Shown in pieces: positions 21,846 through 30,299 of a stretch of DNA of 36,937 nucleotides. The stretch covers positions 8,132 through 45,068 of the forward strand of contig CAUDNR010004599.1 of the NCBI GenBank assembly GCA_958430865.1. Reading direction: 5' to 3'. Origin of the DNA: Entrophospora sp. SA101. Taxonomy: Eukaryota > Glomeromycota > Glomeromycetes > Entrophosporales > Entrophosporaceae. The notes beneath the pieces are model-generated. The model ran no database searches, had not been told where the DNA came from, and was given only the letters and a program-made list of their open reading frames with translations. The position numbers and the translations under genes were made by a program. Each line of letters starts with the position of its first letter. The stretch's first letter is position 1.

Positions 21846-22976
21846 CCTTAATTGTGATTTCACTAACTATGCTAATTTGAATAATTGTAGTGTACTTATG
21901 TGTGGATATGGTTATCACAATCATTGTCTACAAAGGTGCAAATCTAAATGTTTGATATCTTGGACTGACTAATTTCAAGTTGAAATAAAAGAAAGTACAA
22001 CAAAAAGATTAAAAAAAAATGAATTTATCAAAATAACAAAAATACAGTTGATGATGATCTGGGTAATTTTGAGCCAGCAACAGATGATGCAGCAACAATG
22101 GAAATTTTATTAGAACATACAAAAAAACCATTTTTTGGGTTGTAAATTTTTTTTTTTATTAAATAAATTTGTTTGATTTTTTCATACATCATCCATACCT
22201 TGTCTTAATCATATATCTTAAATTGGTTGTGCTTATAATCATTTCATCAACATTCATTATATTAAGGCTATTTTTATTATATTGAAAGGTATGGTTAAGA
22301 GAAGAGTTGAGAAGAGAGTTATTCTTCAAACAAGTCAAAAACTAACCCTTTAAATACATTTTTGAGTAGTACAATTTAATTTATTAGACTATTTCAAAGG
22401 TTTGTTTCATGGTTGCTTCCAACTTCTTAAATTCGAACCATTTGTCAATCTAACAATTGTTGTTGAAATGATTGTTGACAAAATGAATTAAACCAACATT
22501 TATTTTTACATTATCAAATTCACGATTTTTGATTGGTCAATCAACAATTGCAGGGGTTAAATTTCGTGTTACCAGAACGGCCTTCTGTTTGCTCATGAGG
22601 AATATGAGCGCTGGGTTCATTGCTAAATTTAGTCTAATACTTGATAATCATATCTAAATTTGGCAGTAAATAAAATAAATTTTTAACCGAAATCACCTGA
22701 AACCCTTTTTGAAAAATTTTATTGCATTTTTGAGTGAATCACAAAATCACATTTTTTGAAATCTGAACATATGACACATCAATAGGAGGTCTTTAGACCA
22801 AACCAACCACAGGTGATAAAAATACAAATTGAAATAAAATATTAAACAATATATAAAAGTAATACATAGACAAAATATAAAGTTTTGATTGATCATTGAA
22901 AAATTTTTTAACATTAATAAAAGGTGTTTGTTCACCATGCAACACCCCCAAGAGACTAAGTGAAAATTCCAATGAT

Positions 22977-24452
22977 TTATTCTGGTATAGTTAATTCAAT
23001 TTGTTTAGAATCTGGCATACTTAATTCAATTTGTTTAGATTCTATAATTTAAATATATAATTTAAAATATCATTAATAGATCATTAAGGTTAAATATATA
23101 ACAATAAATTGGATAATCACCATTATTGTTACTAATAATTGTAACTTTGTTGGAATTTACAAGTTGAGGAAGATTTGTAAAATTTAATAATCTACTTGTA
23201 TAAATAGCACTTGGATGAACAATTGCTGAAATTGTTGAAGGGTTAAATGGGTTTTTATCTGCATCCTTAAATATTTTTCTCAATTTTTCTAATTCATCAA
23301 GCTGTTCTTCAGAATAACTAGAAATATTAGATTCAATTGCATCCTTCCAAAAAGTAATAATTTTTAAAATTTCATCTGCTGTTGGTCTTTTTTTAGGATC
23401 CAGCATCCATGCATTTGCATGTTAACTTAATATAACATTCTGGAGTATTATCTGAAAAACTAGGCCTTAATCCACCACAGATCTTGAAAGCAAGATTTAT
23501 ATCATGTGGTTGATCTTTGAATGGCTGTTGATGTGTTGATGTTTCTGACATTAAAATCCCAAAGCTATAGATGTCAGATTTTTGTGTATAAGGTTTCTTA
23601 TTTAATACCTCTGGTGCAATATATGGCAGTACTCCAAATATACCACTTTTACTTGATATTTTTTGATTAGTTGGGCTTGATAACCCTAAATCTGAATCAT
23701 TGCCTGGTGTAAATAATCAAAATATAAAATATTACCACTGTGAAGATCACCATGTGTAAGTTTTTCTTGATGAAATGTGTTTAAACTTGAAACAATATCA
23801 TAAAGTCTTTTAATTTTATCATTCCATCTTGTATAATTTGATTTTAAATATTTCTTAAAGTCTCCTCCAGCTGCATATCTCATTATGAGAACATATTCTT
23901 TTGTATTTGGATCTTGTGAAATGCCATAAATATTAACAATACCTTTATGATAAGGTCCTATAAATTTAATGTGATTTCGAAGCTTTATGAAAATTAATAA
24001 AATTTAATATACTGTTTAAAAATCATTAATTGTCAATTAATTATATCAAATTATTTACCTCCTTTAAAAACTCATCAGGAGTATTTTGTGAATTTTTAAC
24101 CTTTTTTAATGCTACAAGACTATTGATACAATAATATCTTTCATTATCATAAACATACCTAGGACCATTTGACCAATAACACTTATGCACAGTTGCAAAA
24201 CCACCTTTACCTAATTCTTCTTTAACTGTGAGTTGGTCATAAGGAACCCATTCAAGGTAATAATAACTATCAAATCCTTTTGCTTTAAGCTGTGTATATC
24301 TGATTAGATTATCTAATTTTTCATTACCACTGCTAGTCCAACTTTGAGCTAACAATTTGGGATCACATGATTGACACCACTGGTAATTAGTATTATATCT
24401 TCCACAAGCAGAACAGATTCCATGTTCTTTTTTTCTTTCTTTCTTTAAACCC
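22977..24452 (-). pseudogene. Protein kinase gene copy A, frameshifted
   Basis: The exon 24452-24059 encodes a short Cys-rich segment (GICSACGRYN, then WCQSCDP), a SWTSSGNEKLDNLI linker, the Gly-rich loop LGKGGFATV and the VALKKVKNS lysine strand. A 76-nt intron (23983-24058) leads to the next exon: GPYHKGIVNIYGIS, the hinge VLIMRYAAGGDF and the catalytic loop HGDLHSGNIL. One base is then missing just before the DFG equivalent (expected ISDLGL, found a stop at 23686). The frame resumes as SDLGLSSPTNQK, IAPEVLNKKPYTQKSD and IYSFGILM. A second shift lies near 23420 before LDPKKRPTADEIL. A last exon is likely at 23041-22977 (SKQIEL twice, TIPE, TAA). Catalytic-core features are those of serine/threonine or TKL-type kinases expanded in Rhizophagus. 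The two shifts argue against an active product. The 5' end would be reached through the array at 24702-25534. Confidence 0.8.
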
Positions 24453-24701
24453 CTTAGTATTATCTTATTATTTCAAATAATTAATTTTTTGTAAAAAAAT
24501 TCAATTAAAATAGAATTATTTTTCAACATAATAAAAATAGATATTCATTTAAAAGTTATTAAAGAATTAAATTTATAAATTATTTTACCTTCAATTGTTA
24601 GTCATTATAAAACACAAAATAATTTTATTTAATTAGACAAAATTATGATTAAAATTACTTTGTGCTGAGAAAGTTATTTTATAATATAATATAATATTTA
24701 C

Positions 24702-25534
24702 CAGCTGGTTATTATGAAGAAACAAAAAACATTTAATTAGATGTTATAAAAACTTATTTTGTGTTGTAAAAGTTACTTACATGCTGGTTATTACAAGAAA
24801 ATAAATTTATTAATTAGTTTGTGTTTTAATAAAAATTATAAAATTTAATTATATAAATACTTACTTCCTATTGATTGTTATAAAGATTTATTAATTAATT
24901 AGATGATATTTTAATAAATTATTTTGTTTAAATTCATAAAATACTACTTACCAACTGGTTATTATAAATAAAGAAAAATAAACTTATTAATCTGATATAA
25001 AAATTGTAAAAGTTAATTTATAATACAATACAATACCTACCAGCTGGTTATTGTAAATAAGAAATAAATTTATTTAGTTGTCCTTTTAATGAAAATTATT
25101 TTGTGTTGTTAAATTAATTTATAATATAATACTTACAATCTATAAATAAAAATAAAAATATTTAATTAGATGATGTTTTAATAAAGTTTATTTTGTGTTG
25201 TAAAAGTTAATTTATAATATAATACTTACCAACTGGTTATTATAAAGAAATAAAAAATAAAATTATTTAATTAGATGATGTTGAAGATAAAGTTTATTTT
25301 GTGTTGTAAAAGTTAATTTATAATATAATACTTACCAGCTGGTTATTATAAAAAAATAAAAAATAAAATTATTTAATTAGATGATGTTGAAGATAAAGTT
25401 TATTTTGTGTTGTAAAGGTTAATTTATAATACTTAATGCTTACTCCCTGGTTATTACAAAGAAATAAAAATAAAAATATTTAATTAGATGATGTTGAAGA
25501 TAAAGTTTTTCTGTGTTGTAAAAAGTTAATTTAC
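24702..25534 (-). repeat. Tandem array of intron-like units with 3-nt nodes, copy A
   Basis: Read on the minus strand, nine units of 79-108 bp each end in an acceptor (mostly AATAACCAG, also TTTATAG and CAATAG), then exactly three bases, then a donor (GTAAGT, GTAAAT, GTAGGT or GTAAGC). Triplets, from the kinase side outward, are CTG at 24702-24704, CAT at 24781-24783, GAA at 24865-24867, TTG at 24952-24954, CTG at 25041-25043, ATT at 25137-25139, TTG at 25230-25232, CTG at 25336-25338 and GGA at 25444-25446. A further donor (AAAG|GTAAAT) at 25535-25534 has no acceptor three bases before it and may end a normal first exon. Unit bodies share GTAAGTATTATATTATAAAT and an AAAATAAACTTTAT core. Unit length equals ordinary intron length in this window. 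Confidence 0.8.
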
Positions 25535-25877
25535 CTTTATAGAATTTAGCTAAATATTATAAGCAAAATATTAAATTATGATGTAAAAATCCTTTTACTA
25601 TTACTATCACTACATATTTTTAAAATAGTTATTTTCTGTACAAGAAAAAAATACCTTCATTCATTTTTTTTATTGGGAGTATAGTGCAGTTTTGAAAAAA
25701 AATTTCCAATCAAAAATTCGATTTGTCACGTGACATTTAACGATCATTCCATAAACGGGAAAATCGGCAATAATAAAAATAATAAATTTTAAAACAATTC
25801 ACAATTGATAATTTAATTCTAATTTTTAACAATTCACTAGATTTTTTCAACAAATTTATTTTCTTTAAAAAAAAAAA
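25535..25877. promoter_or_regulatory. Probable bidirectional promoter region with a GTCACGTGAC palindrome
   Basis: This region lies between the outermost donor of the kinase A array (minus strand) and the GRF gene (plus strand). It contains a perfect 10-bp palindrome GTCACGTGAC at 25725-25734, which includes the CACGTG core bound by bHLH regulators in fungi (Cbf1/Pho4 type; family knowledge). A minus-strand ATGAAG followed by GTATTT near 25655 is a possible first exon end for kinase A. All functional statements are inference. Confidence 0.4.
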
Positions 25878-27248
25878 TTGTCAAATAGTCAACAACCGAT
25901 AAACAACGAAGCCCCACCACCACCATCATCATCATCTTCTTCACCCCCAACAACAGCACCATCAATGACAACAGGAACAACAAGAACGGGTTTATATTCA
26001 CCACATCCAAACATTAGATATATTTGTCGGCATGAAATGCCAGCGAAAATATATTTGTCCAGGAAGCATCCTAATGTTGGTAGACGGTTTGCATGTTGCC
26101 TCAATTATAATGGCACATATTCACATTTAAATCGAAATGATTGCGGCTATTTTCGTTGGGTTGATCCGCCGACTGAAAATAATAATGATATTGATATTGA
26201 TAATGTTAGCGCTGACGTTGATATTGAATCAACAACTGGTAGTAACATCATCATCTTTACAAACAACAATTTAAACTTCGACAATGATAACAACAGCAAC
26301 AACCCAGACAACAATAATATTACAACAATCACAGATGACAAACAAATTACACAGATTGATGACGTCGATTCATATTCTGCGCCCACACCTACATTCGTCG
26401 CTCTTACATCTACCACCGCTACACCTATACCTACTCCAACTCCAATAGAAGCTTTAAATAACAACATGTCGGATTTGTCAGCATCAACAATTGAATCAAA
26501 TTCAACAATAGTTTCGGAATCTACACTTGCTCCTGCACCAATAATAACATCAACATCAACAACAACAACTTCTAATCAAAGAAATTTAGAAGTTCCGTCA
26601 GAATTAACACAATCTGCAATAACATCATTTAAAACAACAACATTGTCATCCAAAATACCAATTCACTCATCTAGAATATCCTCTTCTTCTTCTGAATCCT
26701 CGAAATCATCATCTTCAGTTTATTCTAAAATACCCATGATAACATCTTCTAGAATACCCTTTAAAATAACAAAAAATCACAGACCCTTAATAAAACCTAA
26801 ATCTCCATCATTAGAAACAAAAACTTCCCCTACTTCTTCAAAACCATCAAATAAATCTAAAATTTCTGGCAAATACATTCAATCCACTCCATACTTATTA
26901 TTTCCGCAAATTATTGAACCAAACACATTATCAATGACATCAAACATATCAACAATAACTGACAATGATGGTGACGATGATGATGTTGGGAATAATAATA
27001 AAATTATAAAAAAGCTTTCAAAGGATATTAAAAATCTAAGAAAGCACGACAATGAATTAGCATCAAATAATTTAATAATACAATACAATTATTCATCGTT
27101 GAAAAGAAGTTACGATAGACTGGAGGAAAGAATCGAGGAGTTGGGAGAAAAACTTGATGGATTGGAGAAAATTGTGAAAAAATTAAAAAAAAATCATAAT
27201 AAGAATAATGAGAATGATGAGAGTGATGATGATGGTAATGATAATTAA
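25878..27248 (+). CDS. GRF zinc-finger protein with C-terminal coiled coil
   Basis: A single open frame of up to 456 residues. The upstream in-frame stop (TAA at 25866-25868) leaves no ATG before codon 1, which is TTG in an ATTGTC context. The first in-frame ATG is at 25965 (residue 30), still upstream of the only recognisable domain. Residues 50-96 form a GRF-type zinc finger: Cys50, His52, Cys74 and Cys89 with the signature GRRFACC and CGYFRWVD. GRF fingers bind single-stranded DNA or nucleic acid in repair and topoisomerase proteins (family knowledge). The middle (about 100-370) is low-complexity Ser/Thr/Asn with poly-Ser. Residues about 372-445 form a basic/acidic coiled coil (KLSKDIKNLRKHDNE, YDRLEERIEELGEKLDGLEK). 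The end is Asn/Asp-rich. It is divergent from kinase A and has a broken relative at 33463-33778. Coding looks intact apart from the start. Confidence 0.75.
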   Translation: MSNSQQPINNEAPPPPSSSSSSPPTTAPSMTTGTTRTGLYSPHPNIRYICRHEMPAKIYLSRKHPNVGRRFACCLNYNGTYSHLNRNDCGYFRWVDPPTENNNDIDIDNVSADVDIESTTGSNIIIFTNNNLNFDNDNNSNNPDNNNITTITDDKQITQIDDVDSYSAPTPTFVALTSTTATPIPTPTPIEALNNNMSDLSASTIESNSTIVSESTLAPAPIITSTSTTTTSNQRNLEVPSELTQSAITSFKTTTLSSKIPIHSSRISSSSSESSKSSSSVYSKIPMITSSRIPFKITKNHRPLIKPKSPSLETKTSPTSSKPSNKSKISGKYIQSTPYLLFPQIIEPNTLSMTSNISTITDNDGDDDDVGNNNKIIKKLSKDIKNLRKHDNELASNNLIIQYNYSSLKRSYDRLEERIEELGEKLDGLEKIVKKLKKNHNKNNENDESDDDGNDN

Positions 27249-27834
27249 TAATATCAATGATTGATATTTTTTTGATTATTTGCATAATTAATATTAATAT
27301 GCAAGATTTTATTATTTAACATATTTAACATACAATAAAACTTGTAGTCAATAGTTAGTTACTAATACTTATATAAATTTATAATTTTACCAATTGTTGG
27401 TTGGCAAACTCATCCAAAAGTTTTTTATCTTGAGTGTTAAGGAAATATTTGTTGATAAATAATTTACATCAAAAAAATTTGAAGACTTTTTGGTGTGGTT
27501 TCACGTAATTGATTCTCCGAAATTTGCTGTAGTGTACCATTTGATCTATTTGAATCTACTATAATTTATATACTTTAAAGTTTTTTTATTTCTTTTTTGA
27601 TAAATAATAAATTTATCCTGTTTTGTTTTAGACTTAGGTTGATGTATCAAAAAAATTTGCAACATTAAAAATCATTAAACTTTATACATTTAATAATATC
27701 ATTTTGAATAATTTCTTTAAAAACAATGCTGCTTAAATTGACTATATACTACTTGTGTGATTGATTCAATCATTAACATCATCAAAGGAACAAAATTAAT
27801 TGTTTCGCAATAAAAGTTATTTGTTTATTTATTG
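27249..27834. other. 3' flank and intergenic
   Basis: AT-rich with no gene. The segment TTTGAAGACTTTTTG near 27477-27491 recurs at the end of the GRF remnant (33769), so the duplicated GRF unit extended about 240 bp beyond the stop. Confidence 0.5.
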
Positions 27835-28438
27835 TAGGGTTTCGAATTAAAAAATTTATTCGAATTATTAGTTTTATTCGAATTAAAATTATCCGTTATA
27901 TTCATATAAAAATTTATACGTTTTTTTATTCATTTTATTCAAATTACTAGTTTATTCATTTTATAAAATATAGGTCTAACAAAATAATATAAACAATAAT
28001 TGCTAGTACTATGGCTTAAGGAAAATATCAGCTACTATTATTTATTATTATCACTATTTCAAGGACTTTATTATTATTATTATTATTATTCATTTTATTT
28101 GAATGAATTAAAAAATTTATTCGAACCATTAATTTTATGAATTAATATCAATATTAATATTAAAAAATTTATTAGTTTTATTCGAATAAACTTTCAATGT
28201 AATTGAATACTTAAATTCATAACGAATAAAATGAATAATTCTAATAAACCTTATTCGAACAGAAGCCCTAATTTATTGTTGTTTTTTGATTTTAATATTA
28301 ATGCATGGTTTCTATTCGTATTACAAATTTCGCTTTATTTGTTTTGTTCGTTTTTGTTCGTTTTTGTTCGTTTTGTTCGTTTTGTTCGTTCTGTTCGTTT
28401 TGTTCGTTCGTTTTATTTTTTTATTCGAATAGACCCTA
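27835..28438. repeat. TTCGAAT-rich repeat element with TAGGGT/ACCCTA ends
   Basis: The segment starts with TAGGGTTTCGAAT and ends with ATTCGAATAGACCCTA, an inverted pair. Inside are many TTATTCGAAT and ATTCGAATTA motifs, an additional end-like TTATTCGAACAGAAGCCCTA at about 28251-28270, and a TTTTGTTCG tandem block (28341-28411). It looks like one or two nested MITE-type palindromic elements. The target-site duplication is not clear because flanks are AT-rich. Confidence 0.5.
28341..28411. repeat. TTTTGTTCG minisatellite
   Basis: About seven units of TTTTGTTCG with one-base length and substitution variants (TTTTTGTTCG, TTCTGTTCG). This explains the odd FVRFVRSVRF-type open frame at 28231-28449, which is not a gene. 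Confidence 0.85.
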
Positions 28439-29280
28439 ACTACTGTTAAAGATTATGATATTATTTTAGTACAAAGAGCTTTAGAAATGTTTAACCAATA
28501 ACTTAATTACAATATAAAAGAGCTATTGGTTTATTAAATTAAGCCAATAATTAACTAAAAAATAGGATTAATTTTAGAAGAATATCTGATAAATATCGGC
28601 ACTTTCAACATTTACTAATAGGCTTTTAGACAATATGATAAAAATACTAAGAATCTTATTAACTTATCAATATGCCAATACCTTGATTATTTTTTTAAGA
28701 ATATCAGTCAGATATCAGATTCTGATATTTACTGATACCTCATTACCCAATTTGGCATCATTCAACCAGTAAAAAGAGAACCAATAGATTATTATATAAG
28801 CAAAGAAAGATGGGACCCTAAATTAGCACAAAAGAATTTTAAATAATGCACAAACATAACAACTTGATATCTTGATTGACATAGTGATGCAGTCTTGCAA
28901 TTTTTTATTATATAATTAATTATATATCTTTAATAAAAACAAACATGACTTAGCTGTTTAACCATTTCCTTGTATGTGAATGTCTCCATCCATCAAATCT
29001 TCATGATGGTCATGATTATTATTCAATATATTTAATGTTATAATTGACATAACAAACAATTATATCGCTCAAATAGTAGTAATATCAAAGCTGTGTATAA
29101 ATAAAACTTTTAACAATGTGTATAGCCAGATCTTTAGGATTCACAAAAATAAGTCTATTCCTTCTTGGACCAGGTTGACTGGAGGATCAAAAAAGTATTT
29201 TTCCTTTCCATGTATACTTAAAATGAATATAAATAAATCTGATATTAATCACAGGTGTCAGATTTAATTAAAAGTTTCTA
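28439..29280. other. Intergenic with an imperfect palindromic element
   Basis: No gene. At about 28583-28602 (ATCTGATAAATATCGG) and 28723-28739 (TGATATTTACTGATA, reversed TATCAGTAAATATCA) there is an imperfect inverted pair about 140 bp apart, with an internal GATATCAGATTCTGATAT palindrome. It could be an eroded MITE; no target duplication was identified. The rest is AT-rich without features. Confidence 0.35.
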
Positions 29281-29640
29281 TCACAAACATGCAATCGCGA
29301 TGCAATTAAGCACAATTCGGCAGCATGGATTTTTTTTCCACAGGTGAAGGAGGGTTAGACATGTTGGAAGGCTTTGGATAAAACTTTCCCATATCTTCCT
29401 CTCAGACCAGGCTTGACTGTTATCATATGAGCATTGATCACTGATAGCTGGTACTTGTTCAATGGTAATTTGTGTCATACCCTCTAGAATAAAGTTAAGT
29501 ACCTAAGACTGGTTCAAAATTCCCAACTCGGGAGGTTGCAAACTGGATTGTTGTTTTGGATTTTCCCCTGGGTCTTGGGTTGCTGTCTTGTTTGTGGCAC
29601 ACCCTGCTCACCAACAACCCTACCCCATTTAAATAACAAG
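29281..29640 (-). other. Less AT-rich segment with short minus-strand frames, unknown
   Basis: This piece is richer in G and C than its surroundings. On the minus strand an ATG at 29478 opens 65 codons (MTQITIEQVPAISDQ, then KIWESFIQSLPTC) and a neighbouring frame reads GEQGVPQTRQQPKTQGK upstream of it. No domain was recognised. It may be part of a repeated or transposon-derived sequence, or a small orphan gene; evidence is insufficient for a CDS call. Confidence 0.25.
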
Positions 29641-29889
29641 TTCAATTGGTCAAATAAAAATTAGAGAATTTATGGAAATGATTAATTTATAAACAGAATT
29701 CCAATTAAAATATTCGTAACAAATAAAAAAAAAGTAAAAAAGACATATATCAATCAATACAAATAAAAAAAAGTATCTTTGTCATTAACATGTCTTCAGA
29801 TCCAAACCATACTAAACAACAACACTCACATTTTGTCATTGAAAAATAAATTGTTTTTCTAAAAACAAAATTATATTGATTCAGCAATT

Positions 29890-30051
29890 TTTAAAAATGC
29901 TTCTTCATTAAAGATGAAGAGGATAATGAGGATAAAAAAGATGCTACCGCTTTCTTGATTAAAGACGAAGAAGATAATGAGGATAAAAAAGATAAAAAAA
30001 AATCTTACCGCCCAAAAAAAAAAGCAAGAATTTGCTACTGGGATTACTGAG
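29890..30051 (+). pseudogene. Coding remnant with a duplicated acidic/basic segment
   Basis: The plus strand reads FFIKDEEDNEDKKDATAF and then LIKDEEDNEDKKDKKK before SYRPKKKARICYWDY and a stop. The two IKDEEDNEDKKD units are a tandem duplication with a period of about 51 nt. It may be the N-terminal part of the decayed helicase gene downstream, but no splice link was found. The opposite-strand hydrophobic frame at 29871-30089 is its shadow. Confidence 0.3.
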
Positions 30052-30213
30052 TAAGTGTTTATCATAAGAATGGTGGTAGTTATCACCACTCGTCGTCACT
30101 CTAGTTAACTAATAATAATACTTGTCATTATTCACGTTCTTTTTCTTACAATATGACAGTCAAGTTAAAAAAGATAAAGTAAAGATTGTTCATCTCAACA
30201 ACGAGATCAAGAT

Positions 30214-30214
30214 C

Positions 30215-30270
<56 letters not shown>
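30214..30270. repeat. CAA microsatellite
   Basis: Nineteen consecutive CAA units. In one plus frame it would encode poly-Gln flanked by RDQD and DPLS, in another poly-Thr. It sits just upstream of the decayed helicase. Confidence 0.9.
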
Positions 30271-30299
30271 GATCCTTTATCAATTTATTTAAATATGAT

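Larger units (their letters stand above)
19660..22145 (+). pseudogene. Decayed transposon-like gene split by two Tc1/mariner relics
   Basis: Coding-like plus-strand segments are interrupted twice by Tc1/mariner relics. Segment 1 (19660-19810) reads TRGPRRVKTTDEEGKEVSEK and then MMAKIFYEKECSNKEG. Segment 2 (20350-20497) reads SKNRTKLEGVFDQLYLAAHP and then NHMKRLLVFI, and joins segment 1 in frame if the first element and one TA are removed. Segment 3 (about 21325-21667) reads FKFDLAFYLDSVGTSLGAT and then MLNVDDYHRLISRDN. A later piece (about 21885-22145) holds a zinc-finger-like CGYGYHNHCLQRCKSKC and an acidic tail ending in TAA. The NVDDYH block and the C-terminal Cys/His cluster resemble large repeated proteins, probably transposon-derived, of Rhizophagus. 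That link is from memory and uncertain. Stops and frame changes near 21310 and after 21667 confirm decay. Confidence 0.55.
22370..25560. repeat. Segmental duplication, copy A
   Basis: This region is homologous to 33866-36937 with an offset of 11496 bp. From 22370 to 23790 I found no difference from 33866-35286 when reading the two copies side by side (1421 bp). From 23791 on, the copies differ at many positions (about 15-20 percent over the next 100 bp) and pick up small indels. The left boundary is abrupt at TACAATTTAAT; upstream sequences are unrelated. The copied block holds the 3' flank, the kinase gene and the intron-like array. Confidence 0.9.

Noticed and set aside
22747..22938. 63-codon minus frame, identical at 34243-34434
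   Set aside because: Identity only reflects the duplicated non-coding 3' flank of the kinase copies. The frame is low-complexity and lies downstream of the probable kinase stop.
24702..25534. CRISPR-like array of regularly spaced repeats
   Set aside because: Units are AT-rich with whole-unit similarity, there are no unique spacers between short exact repeats, and the context is eukaryotic. Splice-like junctions explain the regularity better.
25889..26467. Minus-strand frames opposite the GRF gene
   Set aside because: Shadows of the low-complexity Ser/Thr/Pro-coding plus strand.
28231..28449. FVRFVRSVRF-type open frame
   Set aside because: Direct product of the TTTTGTTCG minisatellite.
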